Numbered from the stretch's first letter, positions 17,488 to 27,165 are shown. The stretch is DNA of 64,000 nt from an uncultured Anaeroplasmataceae bacterium (GCA_910584005.1 CAJTXR010000001.1:304827-368826), one strand, 5' to 3'. Notes: generated by a model not told the origin, from the letters alone. Program-made: numbers and translations.

Positions 17488-17966
17488 ATTTTATTTTCTT
17501 CTAATTCTTCTGCAAAGGCTTCTAGAGCTTGATAATCCAATTTAGGAAGATCTAAATCTTCGGCTTTAAGTTGAGCAATGCAACGATCAATTACAGCTTT
17601 AGATAGTCCTTTTGCATTTGTTGAGTCTAACTCCCCACCTGCAAATATTACAATTGAATCTGAAGGTAAAAGATTTCTAGCCATATGAATGTAGGTACTT
17701 CTACTGTTTTTATCTGCAGCAATCAAATAGGCATGCATTGAAAGATTCATTTTCTTTTTTTGAAATTTTTTTATAAATTTGATGAAGTGTTTATTTAGTT
17801 TCGCCATGCGGATATTTACTCCAAATATTAGGGTATCATATATGGATAAATCTACTTTTTTAAGACAGTTTCCATCATATAAATCAGCATCCTTAAGTAT
17901 ATTTTTTAAATATTCCCCTGCTTTTTTTGTACAGCCTAAATGACCAAAATATAAAATTGCTCTCAT
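17475..17966 (-). CDS. Flavodoxin-domain protein
   Basis: A 163-aa flavodoxin fold. The N-terminal ILYFGHLGCTKKAGEYL is a variant FMN phosphate loop, and the later LIFGVNIRMAKLNK and VIFAGGELDS strands fit the HemG-like branch of flavodoxins. It probably binds FMN and transfers electrons; the substrate is unknown. Its ATG overlaps the TGA of the upstream toroid-protein gene by 4 bp, so the pair is coupled. It ends in a TGA, supporting the standard genetic code. Confidence 0.75.
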   Translation of the reverse strand: MRAILYFGHLGCTKKAGEYLKNILKDADLYDGNCLKKVDLSIYDTLIFGVNIRMAKLNKHFIKFIKKFQKKKMNLSMHAYLIAADKNSRSTYIHMARNLLPSDSIVIFAGGELDSTNAKGLSKAVIDRCIAQLKAEDLDLPKLDYQALEAFAEELEENKIPII

Positions 17967-18883
17967 ATTTCTATCCTCCCATAATGGAAGAGTAACACAA
18001 TCGTATTGACAGTTTCAGCACCAAGCCATTTTAATGAGGCACTATCTGCTTCTGGATATGTTGAACTTCCCCAATCTTCTAAATGCTCCCATAATCCATG
18101 AGGAGCTTGCCTTTGAATGAGATGATCTAAATCTTGATCAATGCATTTTTGAAGTGTTTCATCTAAAACCTCACAATTGCTTAAATATTTGGCAAATGGA
18201 AAAGATGCCTTCTGAATATGAGCTTTTGCTTGCAATAATAATTTTTCTTCTATTTTTTTCACATCCTCTTTAAAGAGTCCACTCTTTTTTAACGATCCTA
18301 GTAAACTATTAAAAGAAACGAAATCATAATCTGATAAAGTTTCTTTTTCATAGAAATATGAAAATGAAAATCCAATTTGCTTTAATGCCTTTTTGTAATA
18401 GGCTTTACTTGGTTCAAACATAAGAAGGCAATATCCTAATATTGCAGCAGTAGGATGAAATCCCCACTGAGAAATAAACTTCTCGTGATATTCCATATTG
18501 GCACTATGTGCAAAAGATCGATTGGCCGGATGGATAGGATTCCATGCTCCTTCATGTAAATCCTGTCGATTAAACAAATAATTTCCTATTTTAGATATAA
18601 TTGATTGAAACAATGGATTTTTACATTGCGATGTATATCCAACTTGATCTAGCATCCGTAAAGCCTCATACGTTTGATATACGCTTGAATGGGTTGTATA
18701 ATCATCAATAAACAATCCATTTCCAAATCCACCATCTTGATTCATATACATCATAAGACCATCTAAAATAAATTCTTTAGATTCCTCATCCATAAAAGAA
18801 TTGTAATATGCCACATCAATATCTCTAGCCTTATTATAAAGCTGTAGTTCTATTTGATTTAATTTTTCTTTTGTAATCTTCAT
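17963..18883 (-). CDS. Alpha/alpha-toroid (terpenoid cyclase-like) protein
   Basis: A 306-aa soluble helical protein with QDGGFGNGL (about 50-58) and a C-terminal GLWEHLEDWGSS segment, the QxxDGGF/GxW repeats of the squalene cyclase/prenyltransferase alpha-6 toroid fold. The acidic catalytic motif of real cyclases is not visible, so the activity is unknown. I start at 18883, 8 nt after AGAGG; an in-frame GTG three codons earlier overlaps the ribosome site. Coupled to the flavodoxin gene by ATGA. Confidence 0.6.
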   Translation of the reverse strand: MKITKEKLNQIELQLYNKARDIDVAYYNSFMDEESKEFILDGLMMYMNQDGGFGNGLFIDDYTTHSSVYQTYEALRMLDQVGYTSQCKNPLFQSIISKIGNYLFNRQDLHEGAWNPIHPANRSFAHSANMEYHEKFISQWGFHPTAAILGYCLLMFEPSKAYYKKALKQIGFSFSYFYEKETLSDYDFVSFNSLLGSLKKSGLFKEDVKKIEEKLLLQAKAHIQKASFPFAKYLSNCEVLDETLQKCIDQDLDHLIQRQAPHGLWEHLEDWGSSTYPEADSASLKWLGAETVNTIVLLFHYGRIEI

Positions 18884-19000
18884 TCTTGCCACCTCTTTTT
18901 TTATTTTATAATACTTTCTAAATTTTTTCTACATTTTCTCTTACTTTACCTAGAAAAAAAAAGAATTTCGTTGTACAATAACAACAAAGGAAGTGATTTT

Positions 19001-19879
19001 ATGGATAGCAGTTTACTACGATATTATATTTTCAAGGATACTTTATCTCAGATTAGTCCGCAAATCACATATACAATTGACACTTCCAATCAGGTTCTAT
19101 TTAAATATGCACTTTTCTATTCAGTAGGGAAGTTCTATAAAGCATTTCACCCTTTTAAAAAAGATGCTTATCAGTTGTCCATTCAAATCAAACAACACTT
19201 ACAGGATTTTTTAAAAGAATGTATGGAGGATGCTTATTTTCATGCCTCCAATGAAGAAATGCTATTTTGTTACTTTATTTTTTTAAGCTATATTGTGGAA
19301 AAAAGTTTTTCAGATTATGTCACTTCTTTTGCAACAAAAAAGAATAATACTAAAGCTGTAGTAAAAAATATAGAAGCCTACTTATTTCATAAATATGAAG
19401 GAACAGCAATTCATAAAATGAATCTATCCAATTATTTTTTTGACTCTTTTGCCTTAAGTGATGCAGACTTACATTTGATAGAAAAACCAATCAAACGAAT
19501 CTTTGGCTTTTTTTGTACAAAGCAGTATTATAAGAGTTCTTACCAAAGTGCTAAATTTTATTATGATCATCTAGCTACAAGTAGAACTGGAATTAAAAAA
19601 CCATTCTTCTTTCTTTATGATATATTTTTGAATCATAGAAAAAATAAAATGAAAGCCAAGCATTTTTTATATCCTAAAAAAATAGATTCTACCTTTTTAA
19701 ATCTATCCAAAAGTGAAATTCAAATGGAAAAAGAAATAAAAAATTATTCTTTTGAAGAACTCTACCAAATCACTTTAGAAGAAGCCAAAAAAGGAATTGA
19801 TATCTTGAATTCTTATTTTACTTCTACCCAAAATTTTAAAGCATTTGATGCTTATTTTCAAAAAAAGTCATCCGATTAA
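19001..19879 (+). CDS. Uncharacterised helical protein (remote zinc-PLC-like pattern)
   Basis: A 292-aa protein of mainly alpha-helical, lysine- and aromatic-rich sequence, without signal peptide. The overall pattern, with a C-terminal FLNLSKSEI then SFEELYQITLEEAKKGIDIL, faintly recalls the zinc-dependent phospholipase C-like family of Firmicutes, but the metal-binding histidine pattern is not apparent. I therefore do not assign a function. The ATG at 19001 follows GGAAGTG; a TACAAT box is at 18974. The gene is rightward and monocistronic, with a strong palindromic terminator at its stop. Confidence 0.6.
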   Translation: MDSSLLRYYIFKDTLSQISPQITYTIDTSNQVLFKYALFYSVGKFYKAFHPFKKDAYQLSIQIKQHLQDFLKECMEDAYFHASNEEMLFCYFIFLSYIVEKSFSDYVTSFATKKNNTKAVVKNIEAYLFHKYEGTAIHKMNLSNYFFDSFALSDADLHLIEKPIKRIFGFFCTKQYYKSSYQSAKFYYDHLATSRTGIKKPFFFLYDIFLNHRKNKMKAKHFLYPKKIDSTFLNLSKSEIQMEKEIKNYSFEELYQITLEEAKKGIDILNSYFTSTQNFKAFDAYFQKKSSD

Positions 19880-19892
19880 TCGGATGACTTTT
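19863..19892. terminator. Bidirectional terminator (perfect 15-bp palindrome)
   Basis: AAAAGTCATCCGATT and its exact reverse complement meet without spacer; the TAA of the rightward gene lies at the centre, and the leftward gene ends at 19894. Confidence 0.85.
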
Positions 19893-19893
19893 A

Positions 19894-20370
19894 TCATAAT
19901 TCAAAATCTAAAGCATTTAAAGTAAGATTTTGATGCTCTTCTTGAGTTAATATTATTTGTTTAACAATTCTCACATTAAACAAATCCCCTCTTAGCATTA
20001 GCCCCTTCTCTGCTCGTTGTTCATCATAAGAAGAAATTAGCACTGGACAATAAAGAGGAATGTAGTTCTTTGCTTCACAATCCTTAACATACTTTATCCG
20101 AATGTCCTCATGCATCAAATGATATCGTGGATAAACACAAGGAACGAGGATTACTGCATATTTTTGATTCTTTTTGGTAAGAAGGACATGGGGAAGCTGA
20201 TTGGGATTTGGATTAATCCCATCAATTTCATATCCTTTATCTTTGAGATAATCCTTAATAAAATATTGTAAACAAATTTTTAAAACTTCTTCTAAAGTTA
20301 AAAGATCATTTTTTTCTATACGAGGAGGAATTCCATCCACCCATACAGATTCTAATTCTGGTACTAACAA
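19894..20370 (-). CDS. Hypothetical protein
   Basis: A 158-aa soluble protein that I do not recognise. It has an alpha/beta pattern (YAVILVPCVYP, then NYIPLYCPVLISS) and no signal or membrane segment. Translation starts at a TTG (20370) 10 nt after AAGGAG, overlapping the end of the upstream YcjF-like gene by 7 bp, so it is made together with that membrane protein. The ending in TGA is shared with the bidirectional terminator region. Confidence 0.6.
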   Translation of the reverse strand: MLVPELESVWVDGIPPRIEKNDLLTLEEVLKICLQYFIKDYLKDKGYEIDGINPNPNQLPHVLLTKKNQKYAVILVPCVYPRYHLMHEDIRIKYVKDCEAKNYIPLYCPVLISSYDEQRAEKGLMLRGDLFNVRIVKQIILTQEEHQNLTLNALDFEL

Positions 20371-21338
20371 GTTTTTAAATCTCCTTTTTTTAATGGTTTT
20401 TCTTCTTCTGGTTCATCCTTTGATTTCATACGATTTGTGAAAAATTTAACAATTCGTTTTGGAAAAAAGGCAATCGTATCCGCCACAACTAAAGGTAATA
20501 GTTTCAGCGTTTCTTTATATGCTTGGCGTCTAATATCTTCTTTTGTTATCACAGCCCCATCACTAAATAAGTATCTACGGCACACACAGCCAATACGCAA
20601 AGTCATTAATGCGTTTGCTGCTCCTTGAATCACACTTTCTAATATTGTACCTAGATAAGGCATATTATTTAAGAATTCTAAAGAATTTTTAGGTACGATA
20701 TCTTCTAATTTTAAATTTTCTAGCCCTTCAGCAATTAAAGCTGTCCCAAAAACATTAATTGTAAGTTTACTTAAATTCTTCATGGATGGACGAAATCCAC
20801 ATTGAACCACAAGTTTCTTTATCATTTTTAAATTTACAGAAAAAACAGTAATCATATCAAAGCGAGCACTTTGACAAATTGCAGTTGAAATCATTACTGT
20901 TTTTGCATCATGAATGATGATTTTGTTGAGTTGCCTTTTCACAGTTTTTTCAAAAACATATTGTAAATTAAATAAGAGTTCTTCCCTCCCCTTATAAGCA
21001 GTTAATAATTTTTTTTCCTCTTGAGGAAGCTCATTACTTTTAACAATATTTTTTGCAACTCTTTTATAGATTGCCACTGCCTTAGGATCGTTTTGGTCTA
21101 ATGTTGTAGCAATAGACAACGATGGGGAACGAAGAATAATAATGATAGGTTGAATGATTACAAGATAAGTAAGGATAACCACTAAGCCATAAAAACCATA
21201 CTCTACATAAGGATTAATTTTTCTTAATTTTTCGCCAATATCTAATAAAGAACTCAATAAAATTAAAGCAAATAAAATGAGCACTCCTATTGCAATTACA
21301 TAAAATAAATATCTAGATCGATCTTTTTTAGGTTTCAT
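20364..21338 (-). CDS. YcjF/DUF697-family membrane protein
   Basis: A 324-aa protein with two N-terminal membrane helices (about 12-32 and 47-67), a cytosolic middle part, and a DUF697-like C-terminal region with Gly-rich helices (TINVFGTALIAEGL, LGTILESVIQGAANALMTLRIG). This is the layout of the YcjF/UPF0283 family, of unknown function and often beside YcjX-type GTPases; no such GTPase is next to it here. Ribosome site AGGAG. First gene of a two-gene unit. Confidence 0.65.
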   Translation of the reverse strand: MKPKKDRSRYLFYVIAIGVLILFALILLSSLLDIGEKLRKINPYVEYGFYGLVVILTYLVIIQPIIIILRSPSLSIATTLDQNDPKAVAIYKRVAKNIVKSNELPQEEKKLLTAYKGREELLFNLQYVFEKTVKRQLNKIIIHDAKTVMISTAICQSARFDMITVFSVNLKMIKKLVVQCGFRPSMKNLSKLTINVFGTALIAEGLENLKLEDIVPKNSLEFLNNMPYLGTILESVIQGAANALMTLRIGCVCRRYLFSDGAVITKEDIRRQAYKETLKLLPLVVADTIAFFPKRIVKFFTNRMKSKDEPEEEKPLKKGDLKTC

Positions 21339-21349
21339 TGTTCTTTCTC

Positions 21350-22120
21350 CTATTCAATGATTTTTAAAATTGCATTTTCTTTATCGCCTTTATGCATTTG
21401 AATTAGTTCACAAATAACATCTTTATGCTTACAAGAAATCAATGTTACTCTTGGAAGAACCTCTTTTAGTGCCCCTTTAGGATACCATGCTCTTCCTAGA
21501 TAAGCGATTTTTATATTCAAATCCTTTGTAAAAATGCATGAGTCAAAAACAAAGCCATCATCATGGTCTATATATGTGTCAGGAGCCAAATAATAAACTA
21601 CACTTTTTTCATCCCCAACCGCATGAAAAATACAATCTTTAAATAGAACATCCGCACTGCCAAAGATAAAATCTACATCCCCTTCAATATAGCAATTCTC
21701 TACTTTATTTCCTGTGCCATAATCCATATAAAATGTATCTTGATGACTAATAAATTGACAATTCTTAAGCGTTGTATTGTTTCCCTCTGATTTAAAAGCA
21801 ACTGCTTGCCCATCTAGAGCACCATTTCTTTTATAACTATTCAAAAATGTAATTCCTGTTGCCTTAAATCCATCCGCACGAACAGTAAATGTTGCTGATC
21901 CTGTTGTGCCATAGGTTTTACTTCCATCTTTTGATAGAGGCGTTTGAGCACTGACATTGTACTCAATTATGGTATGATCTCCAATAAGTTCTAAATGAGG
22001 AACAGTGACTACAACTTTCTCAAAATAAGTCTTTGAATCCAAGTAGATTACATCATATTCTTGAGCCAATTGAAGTGCTTCTTTTAGGCTTATCGGTTTA
22101 TTTCTCAAATCAATAATCAC
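21350..22120 (-). CDS. Pectinesterase (CE8) without signal peptide
   Basis: A 256-aa pectin methylesterase, which removes methyl groups from polygalacturonate. The active-site motifs are complete: GQAVAF (about 124), SHQDTFYMD (about 144), GDVDFIFGSA (about 165) and YLGRAW (about 206). Most such enzymes are secreted and 300-450 aa long; this one starts with a beta-helix strand and has no signal peptide, so it should act in the cytoplasm on imported oligogalacturonides. It begins at a GTG 5 nt after AGGAGGAG. The surface pectinesterase near 60 kb is a plausible partner. Confidence 0.88.
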   Translation of the reverse strand: MIIDLRNKPISLKEALQLAQEYDVIYLDSKTYFEKVVVTVPHLELIGDHTIIEYNVSAQTPLSKDGSKTYGTTGSATFTVRADGFKATGITFLNSYKRNGALDGQAVAFKSEGNNTTLKNCQFISHQDTFYMDYGTGNKVENCYIEGDVDFIFGSADVLFKDCIFHAVGDEKSVVYYLAPDTYIDHDDGFVFDSCIFTKDLNIKIAYLGRAWYPKGALKEVLPRVTLISCKHKDVICELIQMHKGDKENAILKIIE

Positions 22121-22141
22121 AAAAACTCCTCCTAAAATGAC

Positions 22142-22180
22142 AAAAAGCTTTAGATTATTGTACCATATTTCTAAAGCTTT
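22142..22180 (-). terminator. Terminator of the pot operon
   Basis: AAAAGCTTTAGA/TCTAAAGCTTTT stem with a 15-nt loop, followed by T on the minus strand, 20 bp after the potD stop. Confidence 0.7.
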
Positions 22181-22199
22181 TGATAGATTTATTTTGAAA

Positions 22200-23318
22200 T
22201 TAACTCATGATTGTAGTAAATTTAGATTCTAAGTAAGCATAAATATCTGTTCCTAAATATTTATACACTTCAGCCCGAGCTTGAGGATAATTTAAAATTA
22301 AGGTTGGATTATAAGCTTCAATTTGAATTACATCCTCCCAATCTTCACTCGTCATTACTTCATCAAAAACACTTTTTAAGGTTGGACAGTATCCAACAAA
22401 TTCAGCATTTGTATAGGAAGAATTATGCTCAAGCATAAAATCTAAAAATTGATAGGCCAAATCAGGATTTGTTGATGTTACTGGAATGGCTAAAGCATCA
22501 AAAAAAACGTTATTATGCTCTTTAGGAGCATAGATAGAGTATTTCTCAATATTTGCATATTGTTCTGCTTCCAAATCTGAATAATAGGCATCAAAGAAAT
22601 CACCAGAATAAACTAAAGCCAAATCTAAATTACCTTGTGAAACATCCTTTTTTAATTCATCTGTTCCCCATGCATCAAAATGAGTTTTCTTTAACAACGC
22701 AAGACATTCATCTATTTCTGATTGATCTATAGTATTTAATGAGTAGCCTAAATATAATTCAGCAGCTGCTACTGCATCTCGCGATACATTATACATTCCA
22801 ACCTTACTACCACTAGGAAGAAGACTTTGATTGAATAATACCTCAAAACCATATTGTAAAACAGCCTCTTCCACTCCTGGCTTTCTTTTAGAATACATGA
22901 TCCCCAAAGAGCCCCAAAAATAAGGAATACAATAATTCTTATATTCTATACAATCCTCTGATAACATCAAATTCGTTAATTCAGGAACAAAGATATCCTC
23001 TTTATAATTTTCTAGTCTTGTAAAATCAATTTCATAGATTAAGTTTTCTTGTCTTAATTGATCAAGCATATAATCAGAAGGTACAACCAAATCATATTGT
23101 GCACTTTGGTTTACTATATTTTGATACATCTGCTCATTTGAATCTACAGTGACCTCCTTAATGCGAATTTTATATCGTTCTTCAAATTCAGATATAATAT
23201 CTGAAGACATATAATCTCCCCAATTTAAAATCAAAAGGTCTGCTCCTTTGCCACTTCCTGTGAAAACAAAAATTAATACAAGGGTAAGTAAAAATATTCC
23301 TCCTATAATTTTCTTCAT
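22200..23318 (-). CDS. potD: Spermidine/putrescine-binding protein
   Basis: A 372-aa periplasmic-type binding protein for polyamines. LLILNWGDYMSSDIISEFE after the signal, PSDYMLDQL, and PYFWGSLGIMYSK are hallmarks of PotD/PotF. The hydrophobic N-terminus (about 5-22) has no cysteine lipobox, so it acts either as an uncleaved anchor or a cleaved signal. Its ATG overlaps the TGA of potC by 4 bp. Last gene of the regulator-potABCD operon, followed by a terminator. Confidence 0.92.
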   Translation of the reverse strand: MKKIIGGIFLLTLVLIFVFTGSGKGADLLILNWGDYMSSDIISEFEERYKIRIKEVTVDSNEQMYQNIVNQSAQYDLVVPSDYMLDQLRQENLIYEIDFTRLENYKEDIFVPELTNLMLSEDCIEYKNYCIPYFWGSLGIMYSKRKPGVEEAVLQYGFEVLFNQSLLPSGSKVGMYNVSRDAVAAAELYLGYSLNTIDQSEIDECLALLKKTHFDAWGTDELKKDVSQGNLDLALVYSGDFFDAYYSDLEAEQYANIEKYSIYAPKEHNNVFFDALAIPVTSTNPDLAYQFLDFMLEHNSSYTNAEFVGYCPTLKSVFDEVMTSEDWEDVIQIEAYNPTLILNYPQARAEVYKYLGTDIYAYLESKFTTIMS

Positions 23319-24175
23319 TTCTTTGCACCTCTACGCCCTTTGATTAATTGATAGGTAATAATTCCTACAAAGGTTATAATCATTAAAATTGTATTATATG
23401 CACAGGCTTGATTCCATTGTCCATTTCTTTGCTGACGCAAATTCCCGTATAGCCATGTAGAAAAATTTTGATTACTTCCACTCACAAAATAAGTAATAAT
23501 AAAATCATCAATACTCATAGTAAATGCTAGTAAAGCCCCAGAAAAAATACCTGTTTTGATATTAGGTAATATAACCTTATCTAAAGCCTCTCTTGGTGTA
23601 CATCCTAAATCTAAAGCAGCATCATATAAATCATTATCTTTTGAGAGCTTCGGCAATACAGATAAAACGACATATGGAGTTGAGAACAAGACATGGGCAA
23701 GTAAGGTAGTTAACCTACCATATTCTGCAATCAAATTCACTTGTAATAAAATGGATAAAACTTGAAAAATAATTAAAAGAAAAGCAGCAGTGACAATATC
23801 CGCATTTAAAATAGGAATATTATTCATCATAATAATTCTTTTTTTCCATTTTTTAGATAAGGCATTAATCCCAATTGCAGTAAATGTTCCAAATATTGTG
23901 GATATGATAGTAGAAAGAATTGTAATCTCTAAAGTAAACTTAATTGCATTAAATAAACTTTTATTTTCAATTAGCATTCGGTACCATTTGAGTGTCACCC
24001 CTGGCATTTGATAACCACTGGTATGAGTGGAAAAGGAGGTTAACGCAATTACAATAATTGGAATATATGTGATTCCTAAAATAAGGATGAAAAAGATTAA
24101 GATGAGAATTTTTTTACTATAGTTTTTATAAATCTCAGACTTAGGAATATCCACTTTAATTCGTTGATCCATCAT
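23315..24175 (-). CDS. potC: Polyamine ABC transporter permease PotC
   Basis: A 286-aa permease with six membrane helices; the EAA-type coupling loop reads DAALDLGCTPREALDKVILP (about 195-214), followed by the SIDDFIITYFVSG stretch typical of PotC. It forms the membrane channel with PotB. Start and stop overlap the neighbouring genes by 4 bp each (ATGA), so potB, potC and potD are translationally coupled. Confidence 0.92.
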   Translation of the reverse strand: MMDQRIKVDIPKSEIYKNYSKKILILIFFILILGITYIPIIVIALTSFSTHTSGYQMPGVTLKWYRMLIENKSLFNAIKFTLEITILSTIISTIFGTFTAIGINALSKKWKKRIIMMNNIPILNADIVTAAFLLIIFQVLSILLQVNLIAEYGRLTTLLAHVLFSTPYVVLSVLPKLSKDNDLYDAALDLGCTPREALDKVILPNIKTGIFSGALLAFTMSIDDFIITYFVSGSNQNFSTWLYGNLRQQRNGQWNQACAYNTILMIITFVGIITYQLIKGRRGAKK

Positions 24176-25017
24176 AATAAAGTTTCTCCTTCCTCATCTA
24201 CTTTTGAAATGATATATAATGATCCTAATACAAAAATTATAATGATTAAACTCCAAAGACTACCAATATTGAAAAAAGGATGAGAGGACTTAAATTGTCG
24301 TTCAATTAATTGTCCTACCATTCGATATTCTGGATCTCCATTAGTTACAATTTGAGGAATCGTAAATCCCATAGCTGCAGGTAAGAATACCATCATAATC
24401 CCAGATACTACTCCTTTTAGACTTAGGGGTAATGTTATTTTAAAAAAGCTTTTTATATGACTCGCTCCTAAATCAGTAGAGGCTTCCACATAGGAGGGAT
24501 CTAATTTTTCTAAAACTGTGTAAATTGGGAGAATCATAAAGGGTAGATAAACAATTGTCATAACTAAAATAATTTTTAAAGATTTATAGTTTGTAAGATT
24601 TATGGATATATGAAATACATTAGAAAGAAAACTATTTTCGGAAAGTAAATTATTAATGGTTTGAATTCTTAAAAGCATATTGGTCCACATTGGCATGATA
24701 AAAATTAATAAGAGTAAATACTTATGTCTAAATTTAGATTTCGATATGAAATAAGCAATTGGATACCCTAAAAGTATGCTGAGCACTGTAGCAACTAAAG
24801 CATATCCAATACTTCTTCCAAATGCTTTTAAGAAACTTAAATCAGCTAATGTGGCAAAGTTTTGAAAAGTAAAACCAAAACTATCTTTGTCAAAGGTATA
24901 TACAGAAAATGTTTCAATCGTTGAAAAAGCAAATAAAACCATCAATAATAATGGAATTCCTGTAAAAAGAACAATCCATACGATATAAGGGATTGAATAT
25001 TTTTTAAAATTATTCAT
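24172..25017 (-). CDS. potB: Polyamine ABC transporter permease PotB
   Basis: A 281-aa six-helix permease. The coupling loop EASTDLGASHIKSFFKITLP (about 179-198) and the MPMWTNMLLRIQ segment are typical of PotB. It pairs with PotC to carry spermidine or putrescine through the membrane. The start overlaps the end of potA by 8 bp. Confidence 0.92.
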   Translation of the reverse strand: MNNFKKYSIPYIVWIVLFTGIPLLLMVLFAFSTIETFSVYTFDKDSFGFTFQNFATLADLSFLKAFGRSIGYALVATVLSILLGYPIAYFISKSKFRHKYLLLLIFIMPMWTNMLLRIQTINNLLSENSFLSNVFHISINLTNYKSLKIILVMTIVYLPFMILPIYTVLEKLDPSYVEASTDLGASHIKSFFKITLPLSLKGVVSGIMMVFLPAAMGFTIPQIVTNGDPEYRMVGQLIERQFKSSHPFFNIGSLWSLIIIIFVLGSLYIISKVDEEGETLL

Positions 25018-26545
25018 TGACCTTCATAAGATGGATTTCATAAGGATCTACATTCAATCCAATCTTATCTCCTACTTTAGCAATTTCATAATCATGAATA
25101 ACAAATTCCATACCACATACATCTGCACAAATTTCAAAATGTACCCCTTTGAATACAATATCAGTTACAGTTCCAATTAGTTTTGCTTTTTCTAGTTCAC
25201 AACGATCAAAATCTTCTGGCCGAATGACAACATCACATACTTCTCCAATTTCAAAATTTTCATCCACACATTCAAAAACTTGATCCATAAATTTTACTTG
25301 CTTATTTCCAACATATTCTCCACGTATAATATTTGACTCCCCAATAAAATTTGCAACAAAGCGGTTTTTGGGTTCATTATATATATCCATTGGAGTTCCT
25401 ATTTGTTGGATTACTCCTTTATCCATCACAACAATGGTATCAGACATTGTTAATGCCTCTTCTTGATCGTGAGTAACAAAAATAAAAGTAATCCCTACAC
25501 TTCGTTGAAGTTCTTTTAATTCATATTGCATTTCCTGGCGGAGTTTTAAATCTAGAGCGGATAAGGATTCATCTAAAAGTAAAATTCTAGGACGATTCAC
25601 AATCGCTCGTGCAATCGCAACTCTTTGTTGCTGACCCCCACTCATTTGATCAATTTTTCGATTTTCATACCCTTCTAATTTTACTAATTTTAGGGCTTCT
25701 AAAACTTTTTCCTCTATTTGTTTTTTGGAAAGCATTAAAGACTTTGCAGATTTTATTTCTGAATTTTTATCTTTAAGCATTTGTTTTTTTAATTTTTCTA
25801 ATCGCTCTAATTCCGCCCAATCTGCAACTTTAGAAAGTTTTTTAAGCTCCACTTCATATGGCTTAGAAGCCTTAGACTGACTTAACCCTTTTGTCACTGC
25901 TTCCTCAATTAATGCTTCTATCTCTTTAATCCGTTCTTTAGCCGCTTTAACCTCTTCATCTTTTTCCCATTCAATATCAATTTGACGATCTAATTCTTCT
26001 AAAATAGGTGTATACTTCAATTCTACTTCTGCTAGTTTTTTTTCTATTAATTTATTTTTTTCTTCGTTTGTTTCATAATGAATTTGATGTTTAATTTCTT
26101 TTAATTTTTGTTTGATATTTGATTTCTCTTCTTTTGATAGGGAAGAATTCTGTAATTCTAAAAGACACTTTGTTCGTTCCTCTTCATATTTAGAAGCCAC
26201 ACTATTTTTCAAATCAGATAATATTCTACTAAAGTTTTTTAATCCAAATGCTACATTTTCAAATACATTTAAATGAGGAAATAAAGCATATTTTTGAAAA
26301 ACTGTATTTACAGGTCTTTGATATGCAGGAATATTGTTAATTGTTACTCCATCCAAAATAATTTGGCCATAATCTGGTGTTTCAAAACCACCAATCATAC
26401 GTAGAATAGTCGTTTTTCCACAGCCAGATGGCCCTACTAAAGTAATAAATTCATTTTCATTCACATAAAGACTAAAATCCTCTATAACTACATTATCCCC
26501 AAAGGATTTATGAATATTTTTTAACTCTATTAATTTATTTGCCAT
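25010..26545 (-). CDS. potA: Polyamine ABC transporter ATPase PotA with long helical insert
   Basis: A 511-aa ATPase, far longer than the usual 360 aa. Walker A GPSGCGKT (38-45), Q-loop VFQKYALFPHLNV (82-94), signature MSGGQQQR (301-308) and Walker B LLLDES (322-327, with Ser replacing the common Pro), then a C-terminal TOBE-type regulatory domain. A Lys/Glu-rich coiled-coil-like insert of about 165 aa (107-272) lies between Q-loop and signature; similar inserts are known in mycoplasma PotA. The ATG at 26545 has GAGGAG upstream, 15 bp after the regulator stop. Confidence 0.93.
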   Translation of the reverse strand: MANKLIELKNIHKSFGDNVVIEDFSLYVNENEFITLVGPSGCGKTTILRMIGGFETPDYGQIILDGVTINNIPAYQRPVNTVFQKYALFPHLNVFENVAFGLKNFSRILSDLKNSVASKYEEERTKCLLELQNSSLSKEEKSNIKQKLKEIKHQIHYETNEEKNKLIEKKLAEVELKYTPILEELDRQIDIEWEKDEEVKAAKERIKEIEALIEEAVTKGLSQSKASKPYEVELKKLSKVADWAELERLEKLKKQMLKDKNSEIKSAKSLMLSKKQIEEKVLEALKLVKLEGYENRKIDQMSGGQQQRVAIARAIVNRPRILLLDESLSALDLKLRQEMQYELKELQRSVGITFIFVTHDQEEALTMSDTIVVMDKGVIQQIGTPMDIYNEPKNRFVANFIGESNIIRGEYVGNKQVKFMDQVFECVDENFEIGEVCDVVIRPEDFDRCELEKAKLIGTVTDIVFKGVHFEICADVCGMEFVIHDYEIAKVGDKIGLNVDPYEIHLMKVNE

Positions 26546-26560
26546 AACTTTACTCCTCAA

Positions 26561-27094
26561 TTAAAAATTTGGTGGGGTAGAAACCCAAACTAAAACGGCC
26601 TTTTGGTCCGTATGATTTTCAATATAATGATCTTGATTCGTTGTAATATAAAAAGACTCTCCTGCCTTGCAGGTTTTTTTCATTGAACCATAATTTAAAA
26701 CAATTTCGCCTTCAATGACATAGCCAAATTCTTCTCCTGGATGCGGATAATCATTAAATGTAATTGCGTGGGGCTCCACAACAACTAAAATAGGTTCTAA
26801 AGCATGTTCTTGGGAGGTCGGGACAAGCCATGTTTGCTTATATCCCTCAAATTGTTTGGTATATTGTTCATCAGAAGTAAATATAATCTTATTTGTTTGT
26901 TCTTCATGAAAAAAATCAGAAAAATTCGTTCCTAAAACTTCCAAAATAATTTCTAAGGTTTCAATTGAAGGGGAAACTTTGTTATTTTCTAATTGGGAAA
27001 TATACCCCTTTGTTAATTCACAACGATTCGCTAATTCTTCTTGAGTTAACATCAGTAATGTTCTTCTATCTTTTATTTTTATGCCAAGATTCAT
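26561..27094 (-). CDS. XRE-cupin transcriptional regulator of the pot operon
   Basis: A 177-aa regulator: an N-terminal helix-turn-helix (LMLTQEELANRCELTKGYIS, about 14-33) and a C-terminal cupin (HPGEEFGYVIEGEIVLNYG, about 115-133). This is the PuuR/SutR-type architecture; such proteins sense polyamines or similar small molecules. As first gene of the potABCD operon it probably autoregulates polyamine uptake. A strong promoter (TTGCAA-17-TATAAT) precedes it. Confidence 0.87.
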   Translation of the reverse strand: MNLGIKIKDRRTLLMLTQEELANRCELTKGYISQLENNKVSPSIETLEIILEVLGTNFSDFFHEEQTNKIIFTSDEQYTKQFEGYKQTWLVPTSQEHALEPILVVVEPHAITFNDYPHPGEEFGYVIEGEIVLNYGSMKKTCKAGESFYITTNQDHYIENHTDQKAVLVWVSTPPNF

Positions 27095-27165
27095 GTTTCC
27101 ACCTCTTTGTTTTTAATTACTAAACTTTAAGTAAGAAATCCCTAAACAATTATTAGATTAATGTT

